Of a stretch of DNA of 64,000 nt, positions 35,260-44,156 are shown one piece after another. The stretch's first letter is position 1, and the number at the start of each line of letters is the position of its first letter. Both the position numbers and the translations under genes were made by a program. Under the pieces are notes generated by a model. That model did no database searches, was not told where the DNA came from, and saw only the letters and a list, made by a program, of their open reading frames with translations. This DNA is from Acidobacteriota bacterium. Lineage in GTDB: Bacteria > Acidobacteriota > Terriglobia > Terriglobales > Acidobacteriaceae. The stretch spans positions 186,001 through 250,000 of the forward strand of contig JAJXYY010000025.1 of assembly GCA_021780315.1 (NCBI GenBank), read 5' to 3'.

Positions 35260-38200
35260 TTAAAACGTCAGACGTCCGCCCAACTGAATCAACCGAGGAA
35301 AGCCCAGCGTGCCCGTAATCTGGCCCGCAGACTTGTTCCCAATCGCCAGGTTCGGTGCATTGAACTCCGGCGTATTGAACGCATTCAAAGCCTCTGCCCG
35401 GAACTGCGCGCCTACCCGTTCCGTCACCTTGAAGCTCTTGTTGATCGACAGGTCCGAATTCACATACCCCGGACCATAGCAGTTCGACGTACGCTTGGCA
35501 TTGCCATAAGAGAACGCCGGTGTCGACGCATACGCCGCCGTGTTGAAGTACGCTCCCAGCCGTCCTTCCGGGCTACCCGAGTAGCACGCTCCGCCAGAGG
35601 TCGCCACCAGCGTCGGACGCATCGTCGAATTGCCCAGCGCACCATTCGGATTCGATGCCTGCGTTATCGCCAGCGGCGATCCGCTCTGCATCACCGTAAT
35701 GTCGTTGAACGTCCAGCCGCCAACCGCCAGATCCAGCAACCGGCCGCTACCCGACAGGAACTGCTTGCCCCGGCCAAACGGAAGATCGTACGTCACCGCC
35801 AGCGTATACCGGTTCGGCATATCGTTGATCGACCGCGAGTACTCCGAAGACATGTTGTAAATATCCTGTGGACCATTGTCCCCAGGGTTCAGCGTGCTCC
35901 CAGTGCCGTACAGGTTGTCCCAGTTGGAAGCCCACGTGTACGCCATCAGCACAGACACACCCTTCGAAAAACTCTTCTGTACCTTCACGTCCAGCGCGTT
36001 GTAGTCCGAAACACCATTGCCCACCAGGTCAGAGATCGACGTGAACGCTGGGAACGGACGCAGTAGCTGGTTCGCAGCCACCTTCGATCCTCCCAATGCT
36101 CCCGTGCCGCCCGCCTGATAGTAAGGGTTCGCCGTGGCCGCAGTCAGCGCACTGCCCTGCGCATAGAACGAGTCACCCAACTGGTTCAGGTTGATCGTGT
36201 TCGCAAAGTTCGTTCCATGCCCGCCAACGTAGCCAACCTTCACCGCCACGCCATAACGGAACTCGTGCTCAATGTCAGCCGAGTAGGAGTCGAAACGAGG
36301 TGCGCGCCGCCCTTGATCGATCACCGTCAACGCACTGCCCACGCCCGTCAGATAGCCCGCAGCACTGCCCGTCGGCTTCTGCAAACCATTCGGAAACGGG
36401 TTCGACAAGCTGTTCGCAGGCAAGCCGCCACCGTTCGTCGCAACATACGTGCTCGTCGCCACATAGCCCGGTGCCAGCGCGGCATTGTTCGTATACACCA
36501 GCGGCGCATAGAACCAGCCATAACCGCCGCGTACCACCGTCGCATTGTCAATCTGGTAAGCAAAACCGGCTCGCGGAGCAACCTTGCTGCCCATGTTGCC
36601 AGTCGAGGTCTTGTACCCATTCTGGCCGGCAAACTCCACCCCGCCAAACGTCGCCACACCGGAGGATGCCGTCAGGGGATTCTGCACCTTCTGGTCAAAT
36701 CCAACCGAGTAGTGATTGCTACGCTCATGCACCCCCGGCTCGTGCTCATACCGGATTCCCAGGTTGAACGTCAGCTTCGGCGTTACCCGGAAGTCGTCCT
36801 GCAGATACACCGCTTGGTACGCCGTTGTAATCGCCAACTGAGTCGGCGTAATCACCGATCCAGAAGTCGGATAGCCCAACACCATGTCCGCCGCCGTCGC
36901 ACCGCTCTTCGTCGAGGTGTTGTCCGCCGAAGTAAACGTGTTGTCGAATCCGTACGTTCCGTCCGAATCGCTCAAGCTCGTATACGTCAGACTGATCGCA
37001 CGAAACACATAGCCCGCCTTCAGATTGTGCTTGCCCAGGCTCTTCGCAATACCAGACACAAAGTTACGCGAGAAAAATACCGCCGGCCCGGAGTTCGATG
37101 TCGACTCGTTCGAAAGGTTGGCATCCGCCGTAATCCGCGGAAAACCCGTCTTCGATAACGCACTCACATACGAGCCAGGAAAGCCCAGCGTCGTCTGATC
37201 GAAACCGGAACTGATGTCCTTCGTATCGTTCGGAAACCGGTTAAAGCCGAACCCGATCGTCAGCACCGTCGAAGGATTCAACGTCACCGTGTTCTGGATT
37301 CCTATCGCGTCCACCTTGCGATACAGCAGGTACGACGATGAACTGCCTGCCGCCGACTCCAACGCATTGCCGCCCGGCTCCTTGCTGCCATAGTGCAGAT
37401 AGTAGAAGTCCGCCAGCCAGCGGGATCCAAACTGGTGCGTCAACTTGCCATCAAACTCATCCGCACGATCACCCAGCGTATCCCCACCGTTGAAGTTGAA
37501 GCTGCCATACGAAACCACCGGCGTATTCGGCAGAGGATAAGCCTTCGCCAACGCCACGCCTACCGGATTCAAACGGCTCGCCGGAATCTTGTTGCCTTCA
37601 AACGCCGTACGAACCACCACCCCATTTACCGTCGTGCTCGACAGCGGATCGTAGATACAACGGCCGCTCACGCAAACACCGTTCACCACATTGCCAATCT
37701 CGGAGAAATCGCCCGTCCGCTGCAGCGCCGTCGGCACCACAAACGAGTTGTTCGACGTCAACGGCGAACGCTGCCGGTAACCTTCCTCCGCAATCCAGAA
37801 AAACGTCTTGTCCTTGCCCCCCAGAATCTTCGGCAGAGGAATCGGCCCACCCAACGCGCCCACATAGCTGTAGAACTCCGCAGCACCTCGCGGCGTCGTC
37901 GGATAGGTCACGCCATTCACCGTGATCGGCGTCCGGTTGTTGAAGTACAGGTTGGCACCCCAATTCGTCTGCCGCGTCTCCCCCTGCAATACGCCATGCA
38001 GGCTGCTCGAACCGGACTTCATCGTGGTGTTGAACATACCGCCGCTCGTGCGGCCAATCTCGGCATCGTACGTATTCGCCTGCAGCTTCACCTCTTCCAC
38101 TGCTTCAATCGAAGGAATGATCACAGCACGATTGAAGAAGTCAGTAATCGGAATCCCGTCAATCGAGTAGTTGTTCGAGCTGATCGGTGCACCGGCAATA

Positions 38201-38766
38201 GAAATCGTCGACGAGCCGCTCTGATCCTGAAACCGCACAAAGCGAGGATCGCCAACCGGAGTGACGTTGTTATCCAGCTTCGAAAAAAGAAACGGATTCC
38301 GCCCCGGATTCGGCAGATTCTCCAGCTTCTGCGAGTCAATCAACTGTCCGTTGTACGACGTGGCGTTGTCCACCAGCGGCTCAGCAGCCGTCACATCCAC
38401 GCTCTGCGTCGTCGACCCAATCGTCAGCTTGATGTCCTGCGTGATCGTATTGCCCGAGTCAACCACCAGACCCTTGCTCTGCGACTTCATAAATCCGTCT
38501 GTAACCACTGTGATCGTGTATGTCCCAGGATCGACCGCACTGAACGAATATTCGCCCGATCCATTGCTCACCGTCGTACGGGCAATCTTGGTCGCATCGG
38601 AGGTCAGCGTCACCGACGCATGTGTGATGCTTGCACCCTGCGTGTCCAGGATAAGTCCACGAATCGATCCATAATTGGACTGGGCCGCTCCGCTCCCGCA
38701 AACAATGGTAAGCAAAGCAAACAAACTGAAAAGTCGGTAACAATTCTTCCTGAGCAAAGACACCAT
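35260..38766 (-). CDS. Oar-like TonB-dependent outer-membrane receptor
   Basis: The protein has 1168 residues from the ATG at 38766, which has AGGAGG 5 bp upstream. A signal peptide (LFALLTIVCGSGA) is followed by a carboxypeptidase-regulatory-like domain (about residues 30-115: GSIRGLILDTQGASITHA, YSFSAVDPGTYTITV). A plug (VDVTAAEPLVDNATSYNGQL, VEEVKLQANTYDAEIGR) and a large beta barrel ending LIQLGGRLTF complete it. These acidobacterial receptors import bulky nutrients such as oligosaccharides or peptides. It is divergent from the exported aminotransferase, which may point to peptide or amino-acid uptake; that link is inference. Confidence 0.88.
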   Translation of the reverse strand: MVSLLRKNCYRLFSLFALLTIVCGSGAAQSNYGSIRGLILDTQGASITHASVTLTSDATKIARTTVSNGSGEYSFSAVDPGTYTITVVTDGFMKSQSKGLVVDSGNTITQDIKLTIGSTTQSVDVTAAEPLVDNATSYNGQLIDSQKLENLPNPGRNPFLFSKLDNNVTPVGDPRFVRFQDQSGSSTISIAGAPISSNNYSIDGIPITDFFNRAVIIPSIEAVEEVKLQANTYDAEIGRTSGGMFNTTMKSGSSSLHGVLQGETRQTNWGANLYFNNRTPITVNGVTYPTTPRGAAEFYSYVGALGGPIPLPKILGGKDKTFFWIAEEGYRQRSPLTSNNSFVVPTALQRTGDFSEIGNVVNGVCVSGRCIYDPLSSTTVNGVVVRTAFEGNKIPASRLNPVGVALAKAYPLPNTPVVSYGSFNFNGGDTLGDRADEFDGKLTHQFGSRWLADFYYLHYGSKEPGGNALESAAGSSSSYLLYRKVDAIGIQNTVTLNPSTVLTIGFGFNRFPNDTKDISSGFDQTTLGFPGSYVSALSKTGFPRITADANLSNESTSNSGPAVFFSRNFVSGIAKSLGKHNLKAGYVFRAISLTYTSLSDSDGTYGFDNTFTSADNTSTKSGATAADMVLGYPTSGSVITPTQLAITTAYQAVYLQDDFRVTPKLTFNLGIRYEHEPGVHERSNHYSVGFDQKVQNPLTASSGVATFGGVEFAGQNGYKTSTGNMGSKVAPRAGFAYQIDNATVVRGGYGWFYAPLVYTNNAALAPGYVATSTYVATNGGGLPANSLSNPFPNGLQKPTGSAAGYLTGVGSALTVIDQGRRAPRFDSYSADIEHEFRYGVAVKVGYVGGHGTNFANTINLNQLGDSFYAQGSALTAATANPYYQAGGTGALGGSKVAANQLLRPFPAFTSISDLVGNGVSDYNALDVKVQKSFSKGVSVLMAYTWASNWDNLYGTGSTLNPGDNGPQDIYNMSSEYSRSINDMPNRYTLAVTYDLPFGRGKQFLSGSGRLLDLAVGGWTFNDITVMQSGSPLAITQASNPNGALGNSTMRPTLVATSGGACYSGSPEGRLGAYFNTAAYASTPAFSYGNAKRTSNCYGPGYVNSDLSINKSFKVTERVGAQFRAEALNAFNTPEFNAPNLAIGNKSAGQITGTLGFPRLIQLGGRLTF

Positions 38767-39494
38767 AAATACCTCCTGCGGTGAAAACAACGTTGGTATT
38801 TCCAGTTACTCCGCGCAACCACCTATCGGCACATTGTTAGGTTGCGAAGCAATCTGGCATAACGTCTCATCCAGCCGTGATCGAACAGCACAGACACAGC
38901 AAAGGCGCAGCAGCCATGGACGGCGCTTGGACCGAGCTGCAATAACTCCCCGCAACTCAAATCGTCAATTTGATTTCAATGGAATACGTTTGAATCTCTG
39001 CGATCTGCTCTCCGGCTACTCGGACGGAGCTAAGGCGATAAGCAAATTCATCTTGTGAGATTCCAAGGGCACAGAACGGCAACGAGGGTTCTGCCCCATC
39101 ATTCAATGCAGGACATATCCAAAACACTTATGACTCTGCGGAGTAAAGTCCACCCTTGCGGCGAACCTTCACCGACAGAAGAAAATAGGTTTTTGGTAAT
39201 ACGTCCGACATTAGCGAAGCCCGTGAGTGGTGTCAATAAAAAAACGCCGCTATGTTCATCGCCTATCCAGATAACAACAATCCCCTATCTCAATAGGCGT
39301 CAGAAAAAACACCAACTATCCTCGAGGCAAGCAGTTAGCTCTTGCCCACCAAATGCTGACTTATTCTTCCGTGCAACCGCCGACAATTTGAGCTACAGTT
39401 ATGCCAACTCCCAACAACATGTCTTATGTTCAGGTTCCCCTGTCAGCAGACCAAGCACTAACTCAACCGACTAGTTAGTTATCAGGAGTCTCCT
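38767..39494. other. 728-bp divergent regulatory region with inverted repeats
   Basis: No credible gene lies between the TonB receptor and the Tat aminotransferase. Base composition is clearly more AT-rich than in the flanking genes. On the minus strand TTGACA (39236-39231) and TAATGT (39213-39208) with a 17-bp spacer could be a promoter for the receptor. A 14-bp imperfect inverted repeat spans 39260-39299 (CGCCTAT and ATAGGCG outside, AGATA and TATCT inside). Confidence 0.5.
39457..39479. promoter_or_regulatory. Inverted repeat just upstream of the aminotransferase start
   Basis: ACTAACT (39457-39463) and AGTTAGT (39473-39479) form a perfect inverted repeat with a 9-bp spacer, ending 15 bp before the start codon and 4 bp before the AGGAG ribosome site. 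Its size and symmetry suit a dimeric repressor of the TetR type. Confidence 0.5.
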
Positions 39495-40712
39495 ATGTCG
39501 CTCTCCAAAATCTCATCCTCCGTCTCCCGCCGGTCCTTCATGCGTCTCGCCGGAGTCGCCGCCTCCATGCCCATCCTCACCGAAGCTCACTTCGCCTACG
39601 CTGCCCTCCAGCAGCCAGCCTCGGCCCCAGCAACCGCCCGCCGCGTACGCCCCGCCACCCCGCCCGGCGCAGTCCTCATCAACGCCAACGAAAACCCCCT
39701 CGGCCCCTCCAAAGCCGCCTGCGAAGCCATCGCCGCCATCGCCCACAAAGGCGGCCGCTACGACATCGACGGCGAAACCGACAAACTCACCAAAACCTTC
39801 GCCGAGCAGAACGGCCTCAAGGAAAACTACATCGCCGTCTACGCTGGCTCCTCCGAGCCCCTACACTTCACCGTCCTCGCCTTCACCTCCCCCTCACGCG
39901 GCTTCGTCACCGCCGATCCCTCCTACGAGGCAGGCATGCGCGCCGCCATGGTCGCCAGGGCCAAAGTCTCCAAAGTCCCCCTACGCCCCGACTACTCCCA
40001 CGACGTCAAAGCCATGGTCGCAGCAGACCCCAACGCCGGCGTCATCTACATCTGCAACCCCAACAACCCCACCGGCACCCTCACCACCAAAGACGACATC
40101 GCCTGGGCCCTCGCCAACAAACCCGCCGGTGCCATCCTCCTCGTCGACGAGGCCTACATCCACCTCTCCGACGCCCCCAACGTCCTCGACATGGTCGCCG
40201 CCGACAAGGACCTCATCGTCCTCCGCACCTTCTCCAAGGTCTACGGAATGGCCGGCATCCGCTGCGGTTTCGCCGTCGGACGCCCCGACCTCCTCGCCAA
40301 ACTCCAGCCCTTCGGACAGAACGCCATGCCCATCACCGGCTCTGCCGCAGCCAACGTCAGCCTCCTCGATCCAGAACTCGTCCCCACCCGCAAAAAAATC
40401 ATCGCCGACACCCGCAACCAGACCTTCGCCTTCCTTACCGCAAATGGTTACAAATTCATTCCCTCCCACTCCAACTGCTTCATGATCGACACCGGACGCA
40501 ACGGCCAACAGGTCATCGCCGCCATGCGCGCCAAAAACGTCTTCATCGGACGCACCTGGCCCATCTGGCCCAACACCGTCCGCATCACCGTAGGCACTCC
40601 CGAAGAGATGGCCAAATTCCAAACCGCCTTCAAGCAGGTCATGGACGCCCCACCCACCTCCGCCGCTCTCCACGACCCCTTCGCCGACCTCGCCTTCCCC
40701 CTGCTCTCCTAA
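39495..40712 (+). CDS. Tat-exported HisC-like PLP aminotransferase
   Basis: The protein has 405 residues. The N-terminus SRRSFMRLAGVAAS is a twin-arginine signal (Arg12-Arg13), so the enzyme should be folded with its cofactor and exported. The fold-type I aminotransferase body shows NANENPLGPS, YICNPNNPTG, LLVDEAYIH and the PLP lysine in TFSKVYGMAGIRCGF. The closest family is histidinol-phosphate aminotransferase, but export makes histidine synthesis unlikely; an extracytoplasmic role on amino acids is inferred. Periplasmic PLP enzymes exported by Tat are known (PvdN in Pseudomonas). It is followed by an exported dipeptidase after 75 bp and a hairpin. Confidence 0.82.
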   Translation: MSLSKISSSVSRRSFMRLAGVAASMPILTEAHFAYAALQQPASAPATARRVRPATPPGAVLINANENPLGPSKAACEAIAAIAHKGGRYDIDGETDKLTKTFAEQNGLKENYIAVYAGSSEPLHFTVLAFTSPSRGFVTADPSYEAGMRAAMVARAKVSKVPLRPDYSHDVKAMVAADPNAGVIYICNPNNPTGTLTTKDDIAWALANKPAGAILLVDEAYIHLSDAPNVLDMVAADKDLIVLRTFSKVYGMAGIRCGFAVGRPDLLAKLQPFGQNAMPITGSAAANVSLLDPELVPTRKKIIADTRNQTFAFLTANGYKFIPSHSNCFMIDTGRNGQQVIAAMRAKNVFIGRTWPIWPNTVRITVGTPEEMAKFQTAFKQVMDAPPTSAALHDPFADLAFPLLS

Positions 40713-40728
40713 CCCCACCAACACCCAT

Positions 40729-40754
40729 GCCCCGGCAGACTCTCCTGCCGGGGC
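40729..40754 (+). terminator. Hairpin between aminotransferase and dipeptidase genes
   Basis: GCCCCGGCAG (40729-40738) and CTGCCGGGGC (40745-40754) form a perfect 10-bp stem with a 6-nt loop. No T-run follows, so it may attenuate or stabilise rather than fully stop transcription into the dipeptidase gene, whose start is 33 bp away. Confidence 0.6.
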
Positions 40755-40787
40755 CTGCCGCGTTCGCACCGAAAGGCTCTTCCCTCC

Positions 40788-42026
40788 ATGAAATCCGCTG
40801 CCCTGCCTCTCCTCCTCGCTCTTCCGCTCTTCGCCCAGCAACCCCACAAAGTCACTCAGGCCCAGGTCGATCGCATCACCCGCGAAGCCATCCTCATCGA
40901 CACCCACGACGACATCACCTCCCGCACCGTCACCGGCTACGACATCGCCACCCCCAACAAAGCCGGCCAGACCGACCTCCCCCGCATGAAAGGCTTCCTC
41001 GGCGCCGAGTTCTTCGCCGTCTACGTCGACGCCTCCTACGTCAACGGCAATCACGCCGCCAACCGCGCCCTCCAGATGATCGACACCGTCCGAACCGACG
41101 TCGTCGCCGCCCACCCCGCCAACTTCGTCCTCGCCACCTCCGCCGCCGACATCCTCCGCGCCCACCAGCAGCACAAAATCGCCGCACTCATGGGCATCGA
41201 GGGCGGCCACGCCATCGAAGACTCCCTCCGCCTCCTCCGCGACTACTACGCCCTCGGCGTCCGCTACATGACCCTCACCCACTTCAACACCAACAACTGG
41301 GCAGACTCCCAGGGCGACATCGACGACGCCAAAATCATCCACCACAACGGCCTCACCCCCTTCGGCAAAGACGTCATCCGCGAGATGAACCGCCTCGGCA
41401 TGATGGTCGACATCTCCCACGTCTCCGACAAGACCTTCTACGACGCACTCGAAGTCTCCACCGCGCCCCTCATCGCCTCCCACTCCGGCTGCCGTGCCGT
41501 CTCCAGCTTCACCCGCAACATGACCGACGACATGATCAAAGCACTCGCCGCCAAAGGTGGAACCATGCAGATCAACTTCGGCTGCGACTTCCTCTCCCAG
41601 AGCTACTACGACCTCTCCAAGCCACTCATGAACGAACTCCGTCCCAAATACATGGCAGCCATGCAGATCCAGGACCCCAGCCAGCGCGACGCCGCCATCA
41701 CCGCTCTCGAAGCTCAACTCGGAACCAAACTGCCGCCCGCCACCCTCGCCGACGTCGTCGCCCAGATCGACCACGCCGTCAAAATCGGAGGCATCGACCA
41801 CGTCGGCATCGGCACCGACTTCGACGGCGTAAGCTGCGTCCCCAAAGACCTCGACTCCTACAGCAAGTTCCCCGCCCTCACCCGCGCCCTGCTCGAAAAA
41901 GGCTACTCCCCCACCGACATCAAAAAGATCTACGGCGGCAATCTCCTCCGCGTCATGCGCGCCGTCGAGCAACGTGCCGCGGAACTCAAATCCACCCCAC
42001 CCATCCTCACGCAGTTCTCGAAGTAG
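40788..42026 (+). CDS. Exported M19 membrane-type dipeptidase
   Basis: The protein has 412 residues with a signal peptide (SAALPLLLALPLFA). M19 metal-site motifs are visible: LIDTHDDI, MGIEGGHAIED, ISHVSDKTFYDAL, LIASHSGCRAVSSFTRNMTD and VGIGTDFDG. Renal-dipeptidase-like enzymes use two zinc ions to split dipeptides, often with D-residues at the C-terminal side. It should act in the periplasm, supplying free amino acids next to exported aminotransferase and amine oxidase. It abuts the convergent amidohydrolase gene with no gap. Confidence 0.88.
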   Translation: MKSAALPLLLALPLFAQQPHKVTQAQVDRITREAILIDTHDDITSRTVTGYDIATPNKAGQTDLPRMKGFLGAEFFAVYVDASYVNGNHAANRALQMIDTVRTDVVAAHPANFVLATSAADILRAHQQHKIAALMGIEGGHAIEDSLRLLRDYYALGVRYMTLTHFNTNNWADSQGDIDDAKIIHHNGLTPFGKDVIREMNRLGMMVDISHVSDKTFYDALEVSTAPLIASHSGCRAVSSFTRNMTDDMIKALAAKGGTMQINFGCDFLSQSYYDLSKPLMNELRPKYMAAMQIQDPSQRDAAITALEAQLGTKLPPATLADVVAQIDHAVKIGGIDHVGIGTDFDGVSCVPKDLDSYSKFPALTRALLEKGYSPTDIKKIYGGNLLRVMRAVEQRAAELKSTPPILTQFSK

Positions 42027-43478
42027 CTACCGCAACCCCACCAACCCCCGCACCGAATCCGTCAGCTTCACCGGGTCGTACCCCACCCCGTCCTTGAACA
42101 CTATCGCCACCTTCTCCACATCCGAAATCTTCTCCACCGGGTTCCCATCCAGCACCACCATGTCCGCATCCTTACCCACGGCAATCGACCCCACCCGCGC
42201 CGCTTCCCCCAGGAACATCGCACCATTCAGCGTAGCAATTCGTATCGCCTCCACCGGCGTAAACCCAGCCTCCACCAGCAACTCCACGCCCCGCTGATCG
42301 CCAAATCCCGGCAGCACTCCGCCAAACGAAGTCGGATCGCAACCCGCCATCAGCAGCCCACCTGCCTTCACAAAATCCCGCTCGAACTGCATCTCTTTCT
42401 TCAGCAGCACCGCCTCCTGCGGATCGTTCCTCTGCGCCAGCACCGCCCGCACCTCCAGATACCGCGCCCACGCCTCCGGTGTCAGCGCCTTCTTCAGCCT
42501 CGCCTCACCCGCCATCGGCTGACTGTTCGGCACCGTCACCTCAAACACCGCCAGCGTCGACGTCACCGCTACATGGTGCGCCACCAGATCGCGAATCATC
42601 GCCTGCACCGGCTCACTCTCGATATCCACGCGCTTCGCCAGGTCATCCGCCGCATCCCCACCCGGACACACCCCCGTCTTCTTCCCCGGAAAGAACTCCG
42701 TATCCACCACAATCCCATGCTCCAGGTTGTCGATCCCCAACGCCGCCGCCTCCCGGAAGCCCACCGCACACAGATGCCCCGTCACCTTCAGTCCCTTCGC
42801 ATGAGCATGCTCCACCGCCGCCTTCAACTCCTCCGGCGTTATGTCCATATACGCCTTGAACGAAGTCGCCCCCTCCGCCGCCCAGTAGTCCACCAGCCGT
42901 CCTGCATCCTCCGGCCCGGTCAGCGTATGCAGCTGTGGAATCCGTCCCATATACCCACCCAGATACGGCCCCGTGATCCACAACTTCGGCCCCGGCGTCT
43001 TCCCCGCATCAATCAAATGCTTCAACGAGAGGTCCGTATACGGCTCCATACTCCCGCCCGTCCGCGCCGTCGTCACCCCACCCGCCAGATACAGTCGCGG
43101 CGCACTATCCGACATCTCCCCATAGTGCGGCTGCCCGTCCGGCACCCCCTCCGGTGTCGTATAGAACAGGTGCTCGTGCATCCCCACCAGCCCCGGAATC
43201 ACCGTCTTCTCGCTCAGGTCCAGCACCTTCGCATCTGCCGGAAATGCACTCCGCAGCTTCGCGCTCTGCACCCGCGTAATCTTTCCGTGCTCAATATCCA
43301 CCCGCGCATCTTCCATCGCCGCCCCGCCCGTCCCATCCACCACCCGCACGTGATTCAGCACCAGTACCGGCGACCCCTCAGCCACGTAAGCCTTCACCCC
43401 ATCCGAAACCTGTGCCATCGCACCAACACCCATCCCGCCCAGCACCACACCACACACCACCAGCCCCAACACTCGCAT
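42027..43478 (-). CDS. Exported metal-dependent amidohydrolase
   Basis: The protein has 483 residues with a signal peptide (LGLVVCGVVLGGMGVGAMA). The amidohydrolase barrel shows VIPGLVGMHEHLF (HxH), a candidate metal-bridging lysine in TSFKAYMDIT, histidines in LKVTGHLC and DNLEHG, and the catalytic Asp in LMAGCDPTSFGG. The C-terminus (IAVGKDADMVVLDGNP) is typical of imidazolonepropionase/prolidase-like amidohydrolases. The substrate may be a peptide or cyclic amide. It is the third gene of a leftward group with the amine oxidase and RidA, 162 bp after ridA. Confidence 0.83.
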   Translation of the reverse strand: MRVLGLVVCGVVLGGMGVGAMAQVSDGVKAYVAEGSPVLVLNHVRVVDGTGGAAMEDARVDIEHGKITRVQSAKLRSAFPADAKVLDLSEKTVIPGLVGMHEHLFYTTPEGVPDGQPHYGEMSDSAPRLYLAGGVTTARTGGSMEPYTDLSLKHLIDAGKTPGPKLWITGPYLGGYMGRIPQLHTLTGPEDAGRLVDYWAAEGATSFKAYMDITPEELKAAVEHAHAKGLKVTGHLCAVGFREAAALGIDNLEHGIVVDTEFFPGKKTGVCPGGDAADDLAKRVDIESEPVQAMIRDLVAHHVAVTSTLAVFEVTVPNSQPMAGEARLKKALTPEAWARYLEVRAVLAQRNDPQEAVLLKKEMQFERDFVKAGGLLMAGCDPTSFGGVLPGFGDQRGVELLVEAGFTPVEAIRIATLNGAMFLGEAARVGSIAVGKDADMVVLDGNPVEKISDVEKVAIVFKDGVGYDPVKLTDSVRGLVGLR

Positions 43479-43640
43479 CCATCGCTCCTATCAACGTCAA
43501 CCAACGAATGGCCTAACTCTCTTCTGCATACGCTCCCGTGTCAATCGAAAAAGAGCGCATGCAAACGCAAAACGACCCACCCCCACGAGCAGAACACACT
43601 CCTCGGGGATGGGCCGCAGTGACAACTACAACCAAAACGT

Positions 43641-44126
43641 CTACTTGCCCTTCACCGCAATAACCTCTATCTCCAGCAACGCCCATGGAGCAGCCAGCGC
43701 CGCCACCTGGAACGCACTCCGCGCAGGCTTGTTCGGCTGCTCCTTCGTGCCAAAGTACTTCACATACTCGGACTGCATCCCCGCAAAGTCCAGCTTGCCG
43801 GTCTTCGGATCGGGGCCCAGAAACACGGTCATCTTCACCACGTCCTTCATGTCCAGCCCCTGCTCCTTCAGCCCCGCCTGTATCTTGGCAAATACACTCG
43901 CTGCCTGCGTCTTCGTATCGCCATACTCCGCCGCCACGCCCTTCGCCGCATCCGCAGGCGTCACCGGCGAAGCCAGTAGCCCACTCAGGTAGTACGTATC
44001 CCCCGCCCACACGCCCTTCGCTATCGGCGACTTCTCATCCTGAATATGCTTCACCACCACCTGCGCCTGCACCGCATACGGCAACACCAGCATCGCCGCC
44101 ATCATTACGTACTTCATGCTCTTCAT
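43641..44126 (-). CDS. Sec-exported RidA family protein
   Basis: The protein has 161 residues from the ATG at 44126, which has AGGGAG 5 bp upstream. A signal peptide (KYVMMAAMLVLPYAVQA) precedes a RidA/YjgF domain of usual length. Arg136 in PARSAFQVAALA and Glu152 in LLEIEVIA correspond to the Arg105 and Glu120 of E. coli RidA needed to hydrolyse enamines and imines. RidA normally acts in the cytoplasm, so the signal peptide is notable. It starts 30 bp after the flavin amine oxidase gene, whose reaction product would be an imine. Confidence 0.88.
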   Translation of the reverse strand: MKSMKYVMMAAMLVLPYAVQAQVVVKHIQDEKSPIAKGVWAGDTYYLSGLLASPVTPADAAKGVAAEYGDTKTQAASVFAKIQAGLKEQGLDMKDVVKMTVFLGPDPKTGKLDFAGMQSEYVKYFGTKEQPNKPARSAFQVAALAAPWALLEIEVIAVKGK

Positions 44127-44156
44127 ACACACTCCCTGTCCTTGGTTGTCCTTCGC

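Noticed and set aside
37393..38784. A 463-codon frame antisense to the TonB receptor
   Set aside because: It is Arg-rich throughout, without domains, signal or ribosome site; the receptor on the opposite strand is unambiguous.
39981..41972. A 663-codon open frame on the minus strand spanning the aminotransferase and dipeptidase genes
   Set aside because: It is Gly/Asp/Val/Glu-rich with no family motif and is explained by C-ending codons on the plus strand; both plus-strand genes have clear catalytic motifs.
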